Numbered from the stretch's first letter, positions 15,988 to 28,599 are shown. The stretch is 64,000 nt of DNA from Actinomyces qiguomingii (GCF_004102025.1 NZ_CP025228.1:3286001-3350000), one strand, 5' to 3'. Notes: generated from the letters alone by a model not told the origin. A program made the numbers and translations.

Positions 15988-17484
15988 TCAGGCAGCGGGG
16001 ATGACGCCGCGGTCGCGACGCATGGGCAGGCGGAAGGCCATCATCAGCGCCAGTGCCATGCTGATAGTCGGCATCCAGAAGGCGCGGCCGAAGGCCCCCG
16101 CCGCCTGCTCCAGCCCGGCGGACAGCGCCGATCCGCTCAGTTCGCCGCCCACTGCCGCGGCGCCGGAATCGGTTCCCGCCAGGAACACGGCGAGCAGCAC
16201 GGAGACGATCGCAATGCCGACGGCGCCGAAAACCTGCTGACCGATGTTGAACAGGGTGGTGGCGTTGCCGACCTCCCGACGATCCACCGTCTGCAGGGCC
16301 GCCGTGGACACCGGCATCATGGTGCCGCCGATGCCCAGCCCCTGCACCGTAAGCACAATCCCGAGCCACCACAGGCTCGTGTCGGCGTCGACCTGGGTCA
16401 ACGCCAGCACGGAGACGAACATGGCGATCATGCCGAAGGGCACCACCCGTCCAGCAGGCAGACGGTCCACGAGGCTGGAGGCGATGGGCATGGTGACCAG
16501 CGCACCCAGGCCAGTCGGAGCTATGAAGAAGCCAGCGGCCATGGCACCCAGACCCCGCACCTGCTGGAAGTAAGCGGGCAGGAGTAGCAGGTCGGCGGTG
16601 AAACCGGCCTGGAAGAACACGGCCAACAGGACGGCGTTGCGGTAGCCGCGCAGGCGCAGGATCGTCAGGTCCAGCAACGGATGTTCGGCCTGCAGGCTGC
16701 GCCACACGAAGGCCGTGACCATCGCCAGCCCGAGTACGAGCGGCACCCACACCACCGGCGCGGTGACAGCCGCCCCACCGCCCGCGTTGGACACGCCCCA
16801 CAGGGTCAGGGCCAGACCCGGGGACATCAGGACCACTCCGGGCACGTCCAGGCGGACGGTGCCGCGGTCATCGTCGCGTGGGAGCAGCAGCAGCCCGAGC
16901 CCGGCCGCCGCCAGACCGAAGGGCAGGTTGATCAGGAACACCCAGTGCCAGGAGGCGACCTCCACCAACCAGCCGCCCAGGATCGGCCCCATCACCGGGG
17001 CGATCAGCATGGGTATGCCCATCAGGCTCATCATGCGGCCGAGGTTGTTCGGCCCGGCTGCGCGGGCGACCAGGGTGGTGCCCACCGGCATGATGCAACC
17101 GCCACACAGGCCCTGCGCCACGCGCATGATGATCAGGAAGGGCAGGCTCGGGGAGAGCGCGCACAGCACGGAGGCAAGCGTGAACAGGGCGATGGAGCTG
17201 ATGTACATCCAGCGGGCGCCGATGCGTTTGAGCCCCCAGTCGGTCAGCGGGATGATGGCGGCCACCGCGAGCGCGTAGCCGGTGACGGTCCAGGAGACGG
17301 TGGAGTAGGCGGGCGAGGCGCCGTCGGGAGCGGTGAAATGGCGTTGAAGCGCAGGGATGGCCACGTTGATGATGGTGCCGTCCAGGACCGACATGAATGA
17401 GCCGATCATGACCACGGCGGCCACCCGGTTGGGGCTGGGCGCCGAGCGGGCAGGCGAAGTCTGGATACGGGAGTCCGCGGTCAT
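15988..17484 (-). CDS. DHA2 (EmrB/QacA) family MFS drug exporter
   Basis: A 498-residue inner-membrane protein with about 14 predicted membrane segments. LDGTIINVAIPAL early in the sequence is the DHA2 family motif, and MRVAQGLCGGCIMPVG and PVMGPILGGWLVE match the following helices. Such proteins use the proton gradient to expel drugs or metabolites. The ATG at 17484 was chosen over the upstream frame to 17649, which runs through low-complexity basic sequence. It lies ~160 bp downstream of the acetyltransferase on the same strand, possibly co-transcribed. Substrate unknown. Confidence 0.85.
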   Translation of the reverse strand: MTADSRIQTSPARSAPSPNRVAAVVMIGSFMSVLDGTIINVAIPALQRHFTAPDGASPAYSTVSWTVTGYALAVAAIIPLTDWGLKRIGARWMYISSIALFTLASVLCALSPSLPFLIIMRVAQGLCGGCIMPVGTTLVARAAGPNNLGRMMSLMGIPMLIAPVMGPILGGWLVEVASWHWVFLINLPFGLAAAGLGLLLLPRDDDRGTVRLDVPGVVLMSPGLALTLWGVSNAGGGAAVTAPVVWVPLVLGLAMVTAFVWRSLQAEHPLLDLTILRLRGYRNAVLLAVFFQAGFTADLLLLPAYFQQVRGLGAMAAGFFIAPTGLGALVTMPIASSLVDRLPAGRVVPFGMIAMFVSVLALTQVDADTSLWWLGIVLTVQGLGIGGTMMPVSTAALQTVDRREVGNATTLFNIGQQVFGAVGIAIVSVLLAVFLAGTDSGAAAVGGELSGSALSAGLEQAAGAFGRAFWMPTISMALALMMAFRLPMRRDRGVIPAA

Positions 17485-17645
17485 TGGTGTGCTTTCTTCG
17501 AGGAGGAACGACGAGGCCCGGCCTACAGCGATCGCGCGGGGTAGCGGGGGCGGCGTGCATGCGGCACGGGGCCTTGAGCGAACGCGGCCGGTGCGCGTTG
17601 AGGGGCGGTACGCCGTGGGCCGGGCTGGGCGAACCGCCCCGGCAG

Positions 17646-18311
17646 TCAATGCCCGTCGGCCCCAGCGGGGCGCCGTTCGGTACCCAGACGCCCGTGGACG
17701 GCGGAGGTCGGGCTGTGAACGGAGTCGGCCTCGGTGATCTCGCGCACTGGGCGGGCCGGGCTGCCGAAGGCTAGCCAGCCCGCGGGAACGTCGCGGGTGA
17801 CCAGGCTGCCGGCACCGACGACGGCGTCGTGTCCGATGGTGACGCCCGGCATGACGGTGACATTGGCACCGAGCCAGATACGGTCCTCCATGACGACGGG
17901 GTCGCCGTACTCGGCGCCGCCGGTGTGACCGTCGGGATAGGTCAGGTGCTGGCGCTCGGAGGCGAGCAGAGGGTGTGTGCCGGCCACAATGGTCACGCCT
18001 GGACCCAGCTGGACGTCATCACCGATGGTCACGGGCACGTCGTCGAGCAAAGTGAGGTTGAAGTTGGCGAAGAAGCGCGCCCCGATGGAAGTGTGGAAGC
18101 CGCAATTGACCTGGAGCGGACCGCGCACGTATGCCTCCGGGCCGAGGGCCGCAAAAATCTGTGGCAGGATTTCGGCGCGGGCGGGATCCATTTCATCCAG
18201 TGCGTTGTAACGGCGGCACAGGTCATGGGTGCGTGCCTTGAGTGTGCGGTAGGCAGGCCAGGCCGCGTCAAACAGCAAGCCCGCGCAGGCGCGGGCATCC
18301 TGATCGTCCAT
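17646..18311 (-). CDS. Maltose/galactoside O-acetyltransferase-like enzyme
   Basis: A 221-residue acyl-CoA-dependent sugar acetyltransferase of the LacA/Maa family. The N-terminal cap (RRYNALDEMDPARAEIL) is followed by a left-handed beta-helix of hexapeptide repeats (GDDVQLGPGVTIVAGTHPL, then IGHDAVVGAGSLVTRDVP). The His in AGTHPL is the likely catalytic base. The ATG at 18311 has a strong GGAGG. The C-terminal tail after REITEADS is unusually long and Arg-rich. The MFS exporter follows, so the two may act together, for example in modifying and exporting an acetylated sugar or drug; this is inference. Confidence 0.82.
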   Translation of the reverse strand: MDDQDARACAGLLFDAAWPAYRTLKARTHDLCRRYNALDEMDPARAEILPQIFAALGPEAYVRGPLQVNCGFHTSIGARFFANFNLTLLDDVPVTIGDDVQLGPGVTIVAGTHPLLASERQHLTYPDGHTGGAEYGDPVVMEDRIWLGANVTVMPGVTIGHDAVVGAGSLVTRDVPAGWLAFGSPARPVREITEADSVHSPTSAVHGRLGTERRPAGADGH

Positions 18312-18502
18312 ATCGCACCTCCTTGTCCTGTGCCTGACGACAGATTGCACACTACCGGATCTCTCGCCTGGTATTCGTCGACGTTAGAACTGCTTCCGCC
18401 CGCTCGGGGCGGAAGCCTGTAGCGCATGCGTTGCGTGCCCTCCGGACGGGTTCATACGGTGAATCAGGTCGGATCGCAGCGACGCGGGCGCCACCCATAA
18501 CC

Positions 18503-18756
18503 GGCTCGCCCGCTTTGAGGTTATGAGGCTCTTCCGGTTTGATGGTGTGGTGGTTGGGTCCGGGGCTGCGGTGTGGTGGTCGTTTTCGGGTGTGGGAAGT
18601 CGTCTTCGATGGGTGCCGATCTGCCGCAGACGACCTCTTCCTCCCCAAACCCTCCACATTCGGGCGGGTTTCAGGCCGGTAAGGACATTATCGGGCTGAC
18701 GAGAACGTCTTCGCCGAACCAGGGACGTTCTCCGGCCGACGGGGATGTTGTCGGGC
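18503..18756. repeat. ISL3-like ends and 20-bp phased GGACGTT iterons
   Basis: Two ISL3-like terminal repeats stand in tandem: GGCTCGCCCGCTTTGAGG (18503) and GGCTCTTCCGGTTTGATGG (18527). Four iterons at 18683, 18703, 18723 and 18743 follow at exactly 20-bp steps: GGACATTATCGGGC, GAACGTCTTCGCCG, GGACGTTCTCCGGC and GGATGTTGTCGGGC. With the inverted end at 19221-19244 these could bound a ~718-bp non-autonomous element. No gene is seen from 18312 to 19656. Confidence 0.75.
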
Positions 18757-18963
18757 GGGCGGTGGAGGGCCTTGCGGGAACGATTCGTTAGGGCCGTTGA
18801 GACCATCCGAACGCCGACCGGAGCGGCGGCCGTCGACGGCACCGCTCAGTACTTACAGTGATTCCGCTGCTTGCTAATAATGCCGCGACCCCAGGCGCCT
18901 CGGGCGCGCATGCGCCGCTGAGGGGCACGGGCCTGGGGCGTGTTCGCCCGTGTGCCCCGCACG

Positions 18964-19094
18964 ACGGTTCGTCATGAACGGCAACGATTCGTCACTTGGC
19001 ACCAACGCTTCGGCACTTCCCACGACGGTTCGTGCCTCTAGGTGCCGAACCGTCGTGGGAAGTGACGAACCGCCGACCAGAACATACGAACCGT
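18964..19094. repeat. Mirror-image ACGGTTCGT iteron array, copy 1
   Basis: Direct iterons ACGGTTCGTC, ACGATTCGTC, ACGCTTCGGC and ACGGTTCGTG start at 18964, 18984, 19005 and 19025 (steps 20, 21, 20). After a central GCCTCTAGGTGCC, inverted GAACCGT/GAACCGC start at 19047, 19067 and 19088 (steps 20, 21). The same plan occurs at 30689-30842. Confidence 0.88.
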
Positions 19095-19145
19095 CAGGCC
19101 CACTCCAAAGCCGACACCAAAGCACTACCACCTCGGTACGTCATT

Positions 19146-19191
19146 AGTGCCGGTCTCGGCGTGTTACAAGTGCCGGTCTCGGCGTGTTACC
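19146..19191. repeat. Tandem AGTGCCGGTCTCGGCGTGTTAC pair
   Basis: Two tandem copies of a 22-base unit start at 19146 and 19169 (23-bp step). The core GTGCCGGTCTCGG is related to the GTGCCGAGTTCGG form of the 22-bp iteron at 11103. A single diverged copy lies at about 51132, just after the GH106-like gene. Confidence 0.75.
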
Positions 19192-19220
19192 TCACCCAGC
19201 CGCACACACCCGGCGAACCG

Positions 19221-19436
19221 CCACACCCTCAAACCGGAAGAACCGGTTATGAACGCCGAGTTCGGTCGATATAACCAACGAGTTCGGTCGGTGGGACCGG
19301 CAGGCCGGGAAAGTGTCCAGATTCGGCACAAATGATATTCCCGCGCCCGGCGCCGCCCACCGCAGCCGCATAATTCCAACGAACCTGAGGGCGCCTGCTG
19401 GCCCGGGCAGCGCGTTTGCGCCGAATCTGGACACTT
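19221..19436. repeat. Composite repeat: ISL3-like end, 22-bp iterons, GTGTCCAGATTCGGC box
   Basis: An inverted ISL3-like end at 19221-19244 (ACACCCTCAAACCGGAAG), then GAGTTCGG at 19258 and 19280 (22-bp step). The inverted pair AAGTGTCCAGATTCGGC (from 19311) and GCCGAATCTGGACACTT (to about 19436) follows. The 17-bp arms are perfect and enclose about 93 bp, including a segment conserved at 15770-15850 and 26240-26312. Confidence 0.8.
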
Positions 19437-19656
19437 TTTACCGTAAGACACCGGCCACCCGCCCTGGCGCGGCGAGCAGGCCAGGGCATCAGGCCACCGA
19501 ACCGACCTGCTCATCTACGGCATCTGGCGCAGATCGGGGCAAGCATCGCCGTCGGCTCCCCGGGCTGCTAACGTGCGCTCGGCGGCCTGTCAGCCGCGCC
19601 GGCCCCGTCCACGTCCGCTTACGACGGCGTGGACTCCTCCTCCTGAAAGGACCAGC

Positions 19657-19836
19657 ATGTTCGCACTAGTCCCCACCACGCCTTTGGATGCCAACACGAT
19701 CCGCTTCATTGCGGAGTCGACCAATGCCATGCTGGAGGCGCGGGCTGCGGAGCAGAGCGCGCGAGGCGAGCGCGGTGCCGGTGCGCGTCGCCACACCCCA
19801 ATCGGCACCCGGCCGACGGCGCTGCCGGCGAACTGA
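19657..19836 (+). CDS. Small hypothetical protein
   Basis: A 59-residue open frame. GAAAGGA lies 6 bases before the ATG, and the start MFALVPTTPLDANTIRFIAE looks like a folded amphipathic segment. The C-terminal half is Arg/Ala-rich. No family was recognised. It is isolated between two repeat arrays, so coding status rests only on the ribosome site and composition. Confidence 0.4.
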   Translation: MFALVPTTPLDANTIRFIAESTNAMLEARAAEQSARGERGAGARRHTPIGTRPTALPAN

Positions 19837-19859
19837 CCGCATCGTCACCAGCCGTCTAT

Positions 19860-19965
19860 TACGCCACTTCACCGTTGGGTACGCCGGTTAGACCTGTGCT
19901 GAAGGCTCCCAAGCCCTTCAACAAACACCTAACCGGCGTACTACAGCACGAACCGGCGTAGTAGA
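19860..19965. repeat. 20-bp phased TACGCC/GGCGTA dyad array, copy 1
   Basis: TACGCC at 19860 and 19880, inverted GGCGTA at 19935 and 19955, each pair 20 bp apart. The centre (CTGTGCTGAAGGCTCCCAAG, then CCCTTCA) can pair into a hairpin. The same design is at 44348-44450. Confidence 0.82.
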
Positions 19966-19984
19966 GACTCCCGAAGGAATCCGC

Positions 19985-20581
19985 ATGACCAAGAAGCCGC
20001 CCGTGACCATGGGCAAGGAGAGGCTCGCCGCCTTCACGGACGCGGTCCTCGCCATCATCATCACCATCCTCATTCTCGAGCTGCCCCAGCCCGAGACGGT
20101 CAGCCCGGCGGGACTGTGGGAACTGCGCAACGAGCTGCTGGCCTATACGGTCTCCTTCGCCTGGCTGGGCCTGCTGTGGGCGCGTATTCACTACGAGTGG
20201 GACCCGGCCACAGTGGTAACCCGCGCGACGGTGGGCCTGAGCCTGCTGCTGCTCTTCTTCGCCTCGTTCTTCCCCTACACCACGACGCTGGTGGCACAGA
20301 ATCCGGGCAATAGCACCGCACAGGTGATCTACGGCCTGGTCTTCCTACTGACCTCCGTCAGTCGCGTCGCCGTACACCGTTCACTGCAGGCCGCCGACCC
20401 GGACAATCAGGCGTTGGTTCCGCTGCACCGCGAGCGCCGAGCCCTAGCGCCGGCGGAATGGGCAATCCAGACCCTGGGGCTGGTGCTGGCCGCAATCTGG
20501 GTGCCGCGCGCGATGACCGTGGCACTGCTGGGAGGCATAGTCATCAGCCTGGTCGCCTACCTGCAGCGGCGCGGAGACTGA
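19985..20581 (+). CDS. TMEM175/DUF1211-type putative potassium channel
   Basis: A 198-residue membrane protein. RLAAFTDAVLAIIITILILE near the N-terminus is the family signature, in which the F-T/S-D motif lines the ion pore, and about five further hydrophobic segments follow. Bacterial members form potassium-selective channels. The ATG at 19985 follows a GAAGGA-like site (19973-19979). It starts shortly after a dyad repeat array and ends 44 bp before the RpiR regulator; no functional link between the two is evident. Confidence 0.8.
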   Translation: MTKKPPVTMGKERLAAFTDAVLAIIITILILELPQPETVSPAGLWELRNELLAYTVSFAWLGLLWARIHYEWDPATVVTRATVGLSLLLLFFASFFPYTTTLVAQNPGNSTAQVIYGLVFLLTSVSRVAVHRSLQAADPDNQALVPLHRERRALAPAEWAIQTLGLVLAAIWVPRAMTVALLGGIVISLVAYLQRRGD

Positions 20582-20625
20582 GCACCCATGCGGCGATCCA
20601 CCGCACCAACCGCTAGCATGTCGGC

Positions 20626-21534
20626 GTGATCAAGGAGGATTTGCAGGACAAAACCGGGTTCTCGGCGGCGGAGAGCACCGTAGCCGACCATCTGCTCCAG
20701 CTCGGTGCCACCATCCGCGGGCTATCGGCCCGGGCCATCGCCCGGCAGATTCACACCGCTCCCTCCACCGTGGTCCGTCTATGCCAGCGGCTCGGTTTCG
20801 AGGGCTACCCGGACTTCCGCGACGCCTACCTGGATGAGCTGCGCTACCTGTCCAGTGCCTTCACCGACATCGACGCCAATCACCCTTTCACTGCGTCCGA
20901 CGACGACGCCTCCCTCGCCGGGAAGCTCACCGCCCTGTACCACGAGACGATCGACGACACCGCCGGGCTGCTGGACCCGGCCGTCCTTACCGAGGCGGCC
21001 GCACGCATTGCCGCCGCCCGCAGCGTCCACGTCTTCTCCCAGGGCGTGCAGGCCGATATCGCTGCAGATTTCGCCGATAAGATGAGCCGCATCGGCCACC
21101 GGGTGACCATCCACCCCCTGGCGGACCGCGGCTTCTACGCCGCCTCGACGCTGAGCAAGGAAGACCTGGCGCTGGCCATCTCCTACTCGGGGGAGACCGC
21201 GGGCACTCTGCGGGCCGTCGCCCTGGCCGCCCGTCGCGGCGTCGGACTCATCGCCATCACCTCCTTTGGCCGCAGCCGCCTAGCTGATCTGGCCGACCTG
21301 GTGCTGCATGTGTCCACCCGCGAGCGCCTGGTGGAGAAGCTTGGCGGCTACGCCATGTCCCTTTCCACCCTGTTTCTACTCGACTCCTTGTATTCGGCGG
21401 TTTTCAACCTGGATCATGCGGCGAACCTGCGCTACCGCACCGCCCTCGTCCACGGTTATGAGTTCCGCCGCGACTCCACCAACCCGGTGTTGCGGGACCG
21501 CTGGAGCCGAGACGCCGACGCCGGAACCCTCTGA
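20626..21534 (+). CDS. RpiR/MurR-family transcriptional regulator
   Basis: A 302-residue regulator. The N-terminal RpiR-type helix-turn-helix (ARAIARQIHTAPSTVVRLCQRLGFEGYPDF) is followed by a SIS sugar-phosphate-binding domain (VHVFSQGVQADIAADFADKM, then ALAISYSGETAGTL). It probably senses a phosphosugar and controls the PTS operon directly downstream. The GTG at 20626 has no obvious ribosome site, so the transcript may be leaderless. Confidence 0.85.
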   Translation: MIKEDLQDKTGFSAAESTVADHLLQLGATIRGLSARAIARQIHTAPSTVVRLCQRLGFEGYPDFRDAYLDELRYLSSAFTDIDANHPFTASDDDASLAGKLTALYHETIDDTAGLLDPAVLTEAAARIAAARSVHVFSQGVQADIAADFADKMSRIGHRVTIHPLADRGFYAASTLSKEDLALAISYSGETAGTLRAVALAARRGVGLIAITSFGRSRLADLADLVLHVSTRERLVEKLGGYAMSLSTLFLLDSLYSAVFNLDHAANLRYRTALVHGYEFRRDSTNPVLRDRWSRDADAGTL

Positions 21535-21650
21535 CCCGACGACGGCGCCTCCTTAGTTCCTCGCCGACGACGCCGCCCGCCCACCCGCTGTCGCCGCAGC
21601 CCCTGACCCGCCGACGCCGTTACGACCCCATCAGTTCCCCGTCCCATCGC

Positions 21651-21708
21651 CGCAACAATGTTCCCGCACCGACGCCGACTCGGTCCCGCCGCAGCGCAAC
21701 GCTGTTCG
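21651..21708. promoter_or_regulatory. Candidate operator pair upstream of the PTS gene
   Basis: CGCAACAATGTTC (21651) and CGCAACGCTGTTC (21695) are direct repeats 44 bp apart in the 261-bp gap before the PTS gene. Each is an imperfect inverted repeat (GCAAC/GTTC). They are candidates for binding by the RpiR-type regulator. Nothing else was recognised in this gap. Confidence 0.4.
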
Positions 21709-21795
21709 AGGAATCGACCCCGACCCGCATAGCGGCGGAAAACCAACGCAAACTGAGAGCGCCTCGCATTCCCGCCTCGCACCAAGGAGCCCTCA

Positions 21796-25285
<3,490 letters not shown>

Positions 25286-25336
25286 CCGAAATGCGGTGCG
25301 ACCACGGGCAGAGTCCGCCCACGCCTGGGCACAGTC

Positions 25337-26122
25337 GTGACCGAGGCCCTGTACGGCGTCGTCGTCCTGGCCGCCACCACCGCGGGAGCGGTGGCCGGCC
25401 TGGGTGGTGGTGTGATCATCAAGCCGCTGCTCGACCTCATCGGCGTCCACGGGGCCGCCTCGATCGGCGTGTACTCGGCGGTGGCGGTGTTCGCCATGTG
25501 CCTGGTCTCGCTCGCGGCCCAGCTGCGGGCGGGCTTTCGCTTCGAGACGCGCCTAGTCATATCGGTGTCGGCGGGGTCCATGGCCGGCGGCTGGATCGGC
25601 GAACGGCTGTTCAACCTGGCCGCGGCTTCACTGGGCGAGGGACGGATCAAGGCGGTCCAGGCGGGCCTGCTGGGTGTCACTCTGCTGGGCATCCTTGTTT
25701 ACACGTTGGCGGCGCAGCAACTGCCGCACTGGCGGCTGCGCAACGCGGCGGCGGTGGCCGCCGTCGGGGTGTTCCTTGGGGCGATCTCGGTGTTCCTTGG
25801 GATCGGCGGCGGGCCGCTGAACATTGCCCTGCTGACGCTGCTGTTCTCCTTCGAGATGAAGGAGGCGACCATCTACTCGCTGGCGACTATATTCTTCTCC
25901 CAGATCACCAAATTGGCTTCGGTGACCGCGACCGGTGTACCCGCCGATTTCACGTTCCGAGCCCTGCCCGTGGTGGTGGTTGCGGCGGTCGTCGGCGGGT
26001 TGGCGGGCACGCGAATCAACCGCCGCTGCTCGAACGCCGCGGTGCGTCGGTTTTACATCGCGCTCATGATGGTGCTGCTGGCCGTCTCCGCCCGCAACCT
26101 GGTCACCGGACTGTCCGCCTGA
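25337..26122 (+). CDS. TauE/SafE-family membrane transporter
   Basis: A 261-residue membrane protein with about eight hydrophobic segments. GGGVIIKPLLDL near the N-terminus and LGAISVFLGIGGGPLNIALL in the middle are the repeated family motifs. Members export sulfite, sulfoacetate or related anions; here the substrate is unknown. A GTG at 25337 is the best start in frame with the motifs, without a strong ribosome site. It follows bglA by 51 bp, so it may be transcribed with it although no metabolic link is obvious. Confidence 0.8.
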   Translation: MTEALYGVVVLAATTAGAVAGLGGGVIIKPLLDLIGVHGAASIGVYSAVAVFAMCLVSLAAQLRAGFRFETRLVISVSAGSMAGGWIGERLFNLAAASLGEGRIKAVQAGLLGVTLLGILVYTLAAQQLPHWRLRNAAAVAAVGVFLGAISVFLGIGGGPLNIALLTLLFSFEMKEATIYSLATIFFSQITKLASVTATGVPADFTFRALPVVVVAAVVGGLAGTRINRRCSNAAVRRFYIALMMVLLAVSARNLVTGLSA

Positions 26123-26153
26123 CCAGTCCGTAGTCGACCCGCCACCCCTCGCC

Positions 26154-26312
26154 GAGTTCGGTCGAAATAACCATCGAGATCGGTCGATATGACCAACGAG
26201 ATCGGTTGGCAGGGCCGGCGGGGCGGGGGAAGCGTCTGGATTCGGCACGAACGATGTCCCCCCCGCCCGCGCCGCCCACCAGATCTGCATGGTTCCGACG
26301 AGTCTGAGGGCG
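26154..26312. repeat. 22-bp iterons and truncated GTGTCCAGATTCGGC box
   Basis: GAGTTCGG or GAGATCGG at 26154, 26176 and 26198 (22-bp steps), then GCGTCTGGATTCGGCAC and the conserved inner segment up to about 26312. The other arm of the box is missing, because the decayed ISL3 transposase remnant begins there. Confidence 0.8.
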
Positions 26313-26720
26313 CCTGGTGTCCTGGAACTGGGTGCGGCGCCGGCAGTAGTCGAGTTTGTCGCTGACCAAGGCGACCATGCTGGTAGGGGCCCACCAGCTC
26401 GGTCACGCCGAGTAGGGCCATTGTGGTGGCTGTCCTGGGAGCCGATGAAACCACCCCGGGCACCACCTGCACGCCCCCGGCGCCGGTGATAGCCAAGTTC
26501 TTGGAGGCACGCTGCTTGAGGCCTGCTTGGAGAGGGCTGAGCCATAGCCTCCAGACGGTAGGGGTCCTTCAGGAGCGCCTTCTTGACCCGATGGAGGACG
26601 GCGTCGTTGGCGGTGTCCCGCGACACCCCTCAGGGATGCCGCCACACACGAGATGGACACGAGCGCCGCGCCCGTAGGCACCCGCGCCAACGGCGCGTAT
26701 CGCCCGCTGCTTGCCGCCTG
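26313..26720 (-). pseudogene. Decayed ISL3-family transposase
   Basis: Pieces in different frames resemble the intact ISL3 transposase at 36038-37348: VSISCVAASLRGV, then SRDTANDAVLHRVKKALLKD, then ALVSDKLDYCRRRTQ. They match MSISRVAAALGV, WHTANEAVLERAKDRLIND and ALAGDKLDECRRRTQ. Order is kept, but frames are shifted and segments missing. From 26721 to 26845 only the short promoter region of the ABC operon remains. Confidence 0.75.
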
Positions 26721-26845
26721 AGGTAGCCCGCCAGCTCTCGGGGGTCGATCGCATTCGCCGCTGTCCGTCACATTTGTCCCCGCCAGACACAAATCACGAC
26801 TGAGGGCCACTACCTAATCTACCGGGAAGCTGGTAAAAGACCTCT

Positions 26846-28597
26846 GTGAAGACCGTACGTACCCTCCTGCGCAGCCTGCGCGAGTACCGCAGACCGTCGC
26901 TGCAGGCGCCGCTGTTCATGGTGGGTGAGGCCGGGCTCGAATGCATCCTGCCACTGCTGATGGCCGAACTCATCGACACCCTCACCGGCAGCTCCATGGG
27001 CCCGATCTTGCGCATCGGCCTGGCCCTGGTGGTCATGGCACTCATCTCGCTCGTGTGCGGCGTCATGTCCGGCGTACGCGCCGCCACCGCCGCCGCCGGC
27101 CTGGCCCACAACCTGCGTCAGGACCTGTTCTACCGGGTGCAGGAGTTCTCCTTCGCGGACATCGACCGCTTCTCGACGTCGTCACTGGTCACCCGCATGA
27201 CCACCGACGTCACCAACGTGCAGAACGCCTATCAGATGATCATCCGCGTGGCCGTGCGCGTGCCGCTGATGGTCATCTTCTCCATCATCATGACGCTTAC
27301 GATCAACGCTCGTCTGGCGCTGATCTTCATCGTCATGCTGCCGCTGCTGGGGGGTGCGCTGATCGGCCTGGCCGCCTACGTGTTCCCGATCTTCCGACGG
27401 ATCTTCAAGAAGTACGACGCTCTGAACAACTCGGTGCAGGAGAACGTCTCCGCGATCCGGGTGGTGAAGTCCTTCGTCACCGAGGAGCACGAGAAGACGA
27501 AGTTCCGCGCCGCCTCCCAGCAGGTACGCAAGGACTTCACTTATGCCGAGAAGATCCTGGCTCTCAACGGCCCGATCATGGTCTTCTTCATCTACGTTTC
27601 GCTGATGCTGGTCAACTACCTGGGCGCCCGGGTGGTAGTCGGCAGCGGCGGTACCGAGCTGACTACCGGCGAGTTCTCCTCGCTGATGACCTACGGGGTG
27701 CAGATCCTGGCCTCGATGCTGATGCTCGCCTTCATCTTCGTGATGGTGTCGATGTCGGTGGAGTCCGCCAACCGCATCGCCGAGGTCATCGACCACTGCC
27801 CCAGCCTCACCTCCCCCGCCGACGGCCGCACCGAGGTTGCCGACGGCGAGGTCCACTTCGAGGGTGTCTCCTTCCGCTACTCCGACGACGCCGAGACCGA
27901 CGTCCTGCACGGCGTCGACCTGGTCATTCCGTCGGGCTCCACCCTCGGCATTGTGGGCGGCACCGGCGCGGCGAAGACCACGCTCATCCAGCTCATCTCC
28001 CGCGTGTACGACGTCACCTCCGGGCGGGTGAGCGTCGGCGGCGTCGACGTGCGCGACTATGACCTGGAGTCCCTGCGCGACGCCGTCTCCGTGGTGTTGC
28101 AAAAGAACGTCCTGTTCGCCGGCACCATCAAGGAGAATCTGCGCTGGGGCGACCCCGATGCTACCGACGCCGAGCTCATCCGCGCCTGCGAGCTGGCCCA
28201 GGCCGACGAGTTCATCCGCCAGTTCCCTGACGGCTACGACACCCGCATCGAACAGGGCGGCACCAACGTCTCCGGCGGGCAGAAGCAGCGCCTGTGCATC
28301 GCCCGCGCCCTGCTGAAGAAGCCGCGGATCCTGATCCTGGATGACTCGACCTCCGCCGTCGACACCCGCACGGACGCCCTGATCCGCCGGGCCTTCGATC
28401 AGGAGATCCCGGACACCACCAAAATCATTATCGCCCAGCGGCTTTCCTCCGTGGAGCACGCCGATCAGATCATCGTGCTAGACGACGGCCGCATCCTGGA
28501 GCGCGGCACGCACGCCGAGCTCATGGCTGCCGGCGGGGAGTACCACCAGATCTACGAGTCGCAGAACCGCACCAGCCAGGCCCAGGAGGTGGCGTGA
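26846..28597 (+). CDS. ABC exporter half (degenerate ATPase site)
   Basis: A 583-residue half-transporter. The N-terminal six-helix exporter domain (residues ~1-310) is followed by an ATPase domain with Walker A GGTGAAKTT (~370), signature VSGGQKQRL (~473) and Walker B RILILDDSTSAVD (~498). The catalytic Glu after Walker B is Asp, and the Walker A has GAAKT instead of GSGKS. This marks it as the non-catalytic-site partner of a heterodimer. The start is the GTG at 26846. It overlaps the next gene's reading region by a few bases, indicating an obligate pair. Substrate unknown. Confidence 0.85.
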   Translation: MKTVRTLLRSLREYRRPSLQAPLFMVGEAGLECILPLLMAELIDTLTGSSMGPILRIGLALVVMALISLVCGVMSGVRAATAAAGLAHNLRQDLFYRVQEFSFADIDRFSTSSLVTRMTTDVTNVQNAYQMIIRVAVRVPLMVIFSIIMTLTINARLALIFIVMLPLLGGALIGLAAYVFPIFRRIFKKYDALNNSVQENVSAIRVVKSFVTEEHEKTKFRAASQQVRKDFTYAEKILALNGPIMVFFIYVSLMLVNYLGARVVVGSGGTELTTGEFSSLMTYGVQILASMLMLAFIFVMVSMSVESANRIAEVIDHCPSLTSPADGRTEVADGEVHFEGVSFRYSDDAETDVLHGVDLVIPSGSTLGIVGGTGAAKTTLIQLISRVYDVTSGRVSVGGVDVRDYDLESLRDAVSVVLQKNVLFAGTIKENLRWGDPDATDAELIRACELAQADEFIRQFPDGYDTRIEQGGTNVSGGQKQRLCIARALLKKPRILILDDSTSAVDTRTDALIRRAFDQEIPDTTKIIIAQRLSSVEHADQIIVLDDGRILERGTHAELMAAGGEYHQIYESQNRTSQAQEVA

Positions 28598-28599
28598 TC

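Noticed and set aside
15514..16587. 357-residue plus-strand frame across 15.5-16.6 kb
   Set aside because: It spans a low-complexity GC-rich stretch, two repeat families and the antisense of the MFS gene.
21535..21795. BglG-type antiterminator site (RAT) before the PTS gene
   Set aside because: No terminator-overlapping RAT-like sequence or BglG-type gene; an RpiR-type regulator is present instead.
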